NCBI GenBank assembly: GCA_012727415.1
Contig: JAAYHI010000158.1
Span: 1-13,651, forward strand
Direction: 5' to 3'
DNA: 13,651 nt
Source: Bacillota bacterium
GTDB lineage: Bacteria; Bacillota; Proteinivoracia; UBA4975
The position numbers and the translations under genes were made by a program. This document shows positions 13,255-13,651 of this stretch, piece by piece. Under the pieces are notes generated by a model, which worked only from the letters and a program-made list of their open reading frames with translations, searched no databases and had not been told where the DNA came from. Each line of letters opens with the position of its first letter. Position 1 is the first letter of the stretch.

Positions 13255-13651
13255 ATGGACGCCACCGCCTTTACCAGGTATATCCAGGACTTTCAGCACA
13301 ACATAGGGGAAAAGACCAGGGTGGACTATGTACTCATTAAGGGCAAACAGGTTCCCCGGTTCAGCAATGAATTTTGGACCTCCCGGCAGCGGCAGGCTTC
13401 CTCCCTGCATGAGATTTCCTACCGCGCCTGCTTTAAACCCCAGTTGCCCCGGTTCTTTATCGAGGCCCTGACGGAGCCGGGGGACTTAGTCTACGACCCC
13501 TTTTCCGGCCGGGGCCCCACTGTCATCGAGGCAGGGCTCCTGGGCCGGCGGGTGGCAGCTAACGACATCAATCCCTTAAGCGCCCTGCTGGCCCGCCCCA
13601 GGTTTTTTGTGCCCCCTTTGGAAAGAATAGCTGAGAGACTGGCTTCTATAC
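13255..13651 (+). CDS. DNA methyltransferase (N4-cytosine/N6-adenine type), N-terminal part; 3' end outside the window
   Basis: The frame is open from ATG 13255 to the window end (132 residues). GGGGGGATGA (13241-13250) lies 4 bases upstream of it. Another in-frame ATG at 13219 lacks such a site. Residues 81-87 read DPFSGRG, the S-adenosylmethionine-binding motif I of N4/N6 DNA methyltransferases, followed by PTVIEAGLLGRRVAANDINP, where the Asp of ANDIN would bind the cofactor as in motif II. The preceding 80 residues (FSNEFWTSRQRQASSLHEI, YRACFKPQLPRFFIEAL) are a conserved-looking lead-in. The catalytic (D/N/S)PPY motif is not in the visible part; it must follow motif I if the enzyme is active. 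It may be a solitary methylase or part of a restriction-modification locus beyond the window. It is divergent from the glycan cluster and unrelated to it in function. Confidence 0.8.
   Translation, partial: MDATAFTRYIQDFQHNIGEKTRVDYVLIKGKQVPRFSNEFWTSRQRQASSLHEISYRACFKPQLPRFFIEALTEPGDLVYDPFSGRGPTVIEAGLLGRRVAANDINPLSALLARPRFFVPPLERIAERLASI

Noticed and set aside
13219..13257. ATG 13219 as the start of the methyltransferase
   Set aside because: It has no ribosome binding site, whereas ATG 13255 follows a G-rich GGGGGGATGA. It cannot be fully excluded.
1..13651. CRISPR array, insertion sequence, tRNA, rRNA or phage genes
   Set aside because: No regularly spaced direct repeats, transposase, terminal inverted repeats or recognisable RNA gene were seen on either strand by reading.

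Overview
The window looks like chromosomal DNA of an endospore-forming, Gram-positive (Firmicutes, probably clostridial) bacterium. The grounds are strong GGAGG-type ribosome binding sites, frequent GTG/TTG starts, a YheC/YheD-type ATP-grasp protein (a family tied to the spore coat), a probable ECF-type transporter end, and moderately GC-rich coding sequence with compact spacing. This placement is inferred from gene content only; there is no rRNA or other marker to fix it.

Left part (1-5883, + strand): the 3' end of a membrane protein gene; a SIMPL-domain (DUF541) protein; a small protein of unknown function; and a 1481-residue protein built of TPR-type helical repeats with a C39-like cysteine peptidase domain inserted near residues 300-440 and four membrane segments at the C-terminus. 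Three clear intrinsic terminators (890-928, 1322-1351, 5888-5916) divide this part into short transcription units, and extended -10 promoter candidates precede the three complete genes.

Right part (5900-13096, - strand): a tightly packed seven-gene cluster read from right to left. It encodes glucose-1-phosphate cytidylyltransferase (RfbF), a short-chain dehydrogenase/epimerase, a UDP-glucuronate-decarboxylase-like enzyme, UDP-glucose 6-dehydrogenase, a WxcM/FdtA/RmlC-type cupin, a double-domain glycosyltransferase and a short YheC/D-like ATP-grasp protein. Junctions are TAATG, 48 nt (or 6 nt with an upstream start), ATGA, 1 nt, a 65-nt overlap and 3 nt, so one polycistronic mRNA is likely. 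Together the enzymes would make nucleotide sugars (UDP-glucose to UDP-glucuronate to a UDP-pentose, plus a CDP-hexose branch), adjust one with the cupin, and transfer sugars to a surface or spore glycan. The ATP-grasp protein could add an amino acid or peptide-like decoration or act in the spore coat. A CATACACTA element upstream of rfbF resembles the -10 of the mother-cell sporulation sigma factors.

Right edge (13255-13651, + strand): the 5' end of an N4/N6-type DNA methyltransferase gene, divergent from the glycan cluster and separated from it by about 160 bp containing a strong hairpin. I saw no CRISPR array, insertion sequence, tRNA or rRNA. No intergenic stretch exceeds 300 bases.
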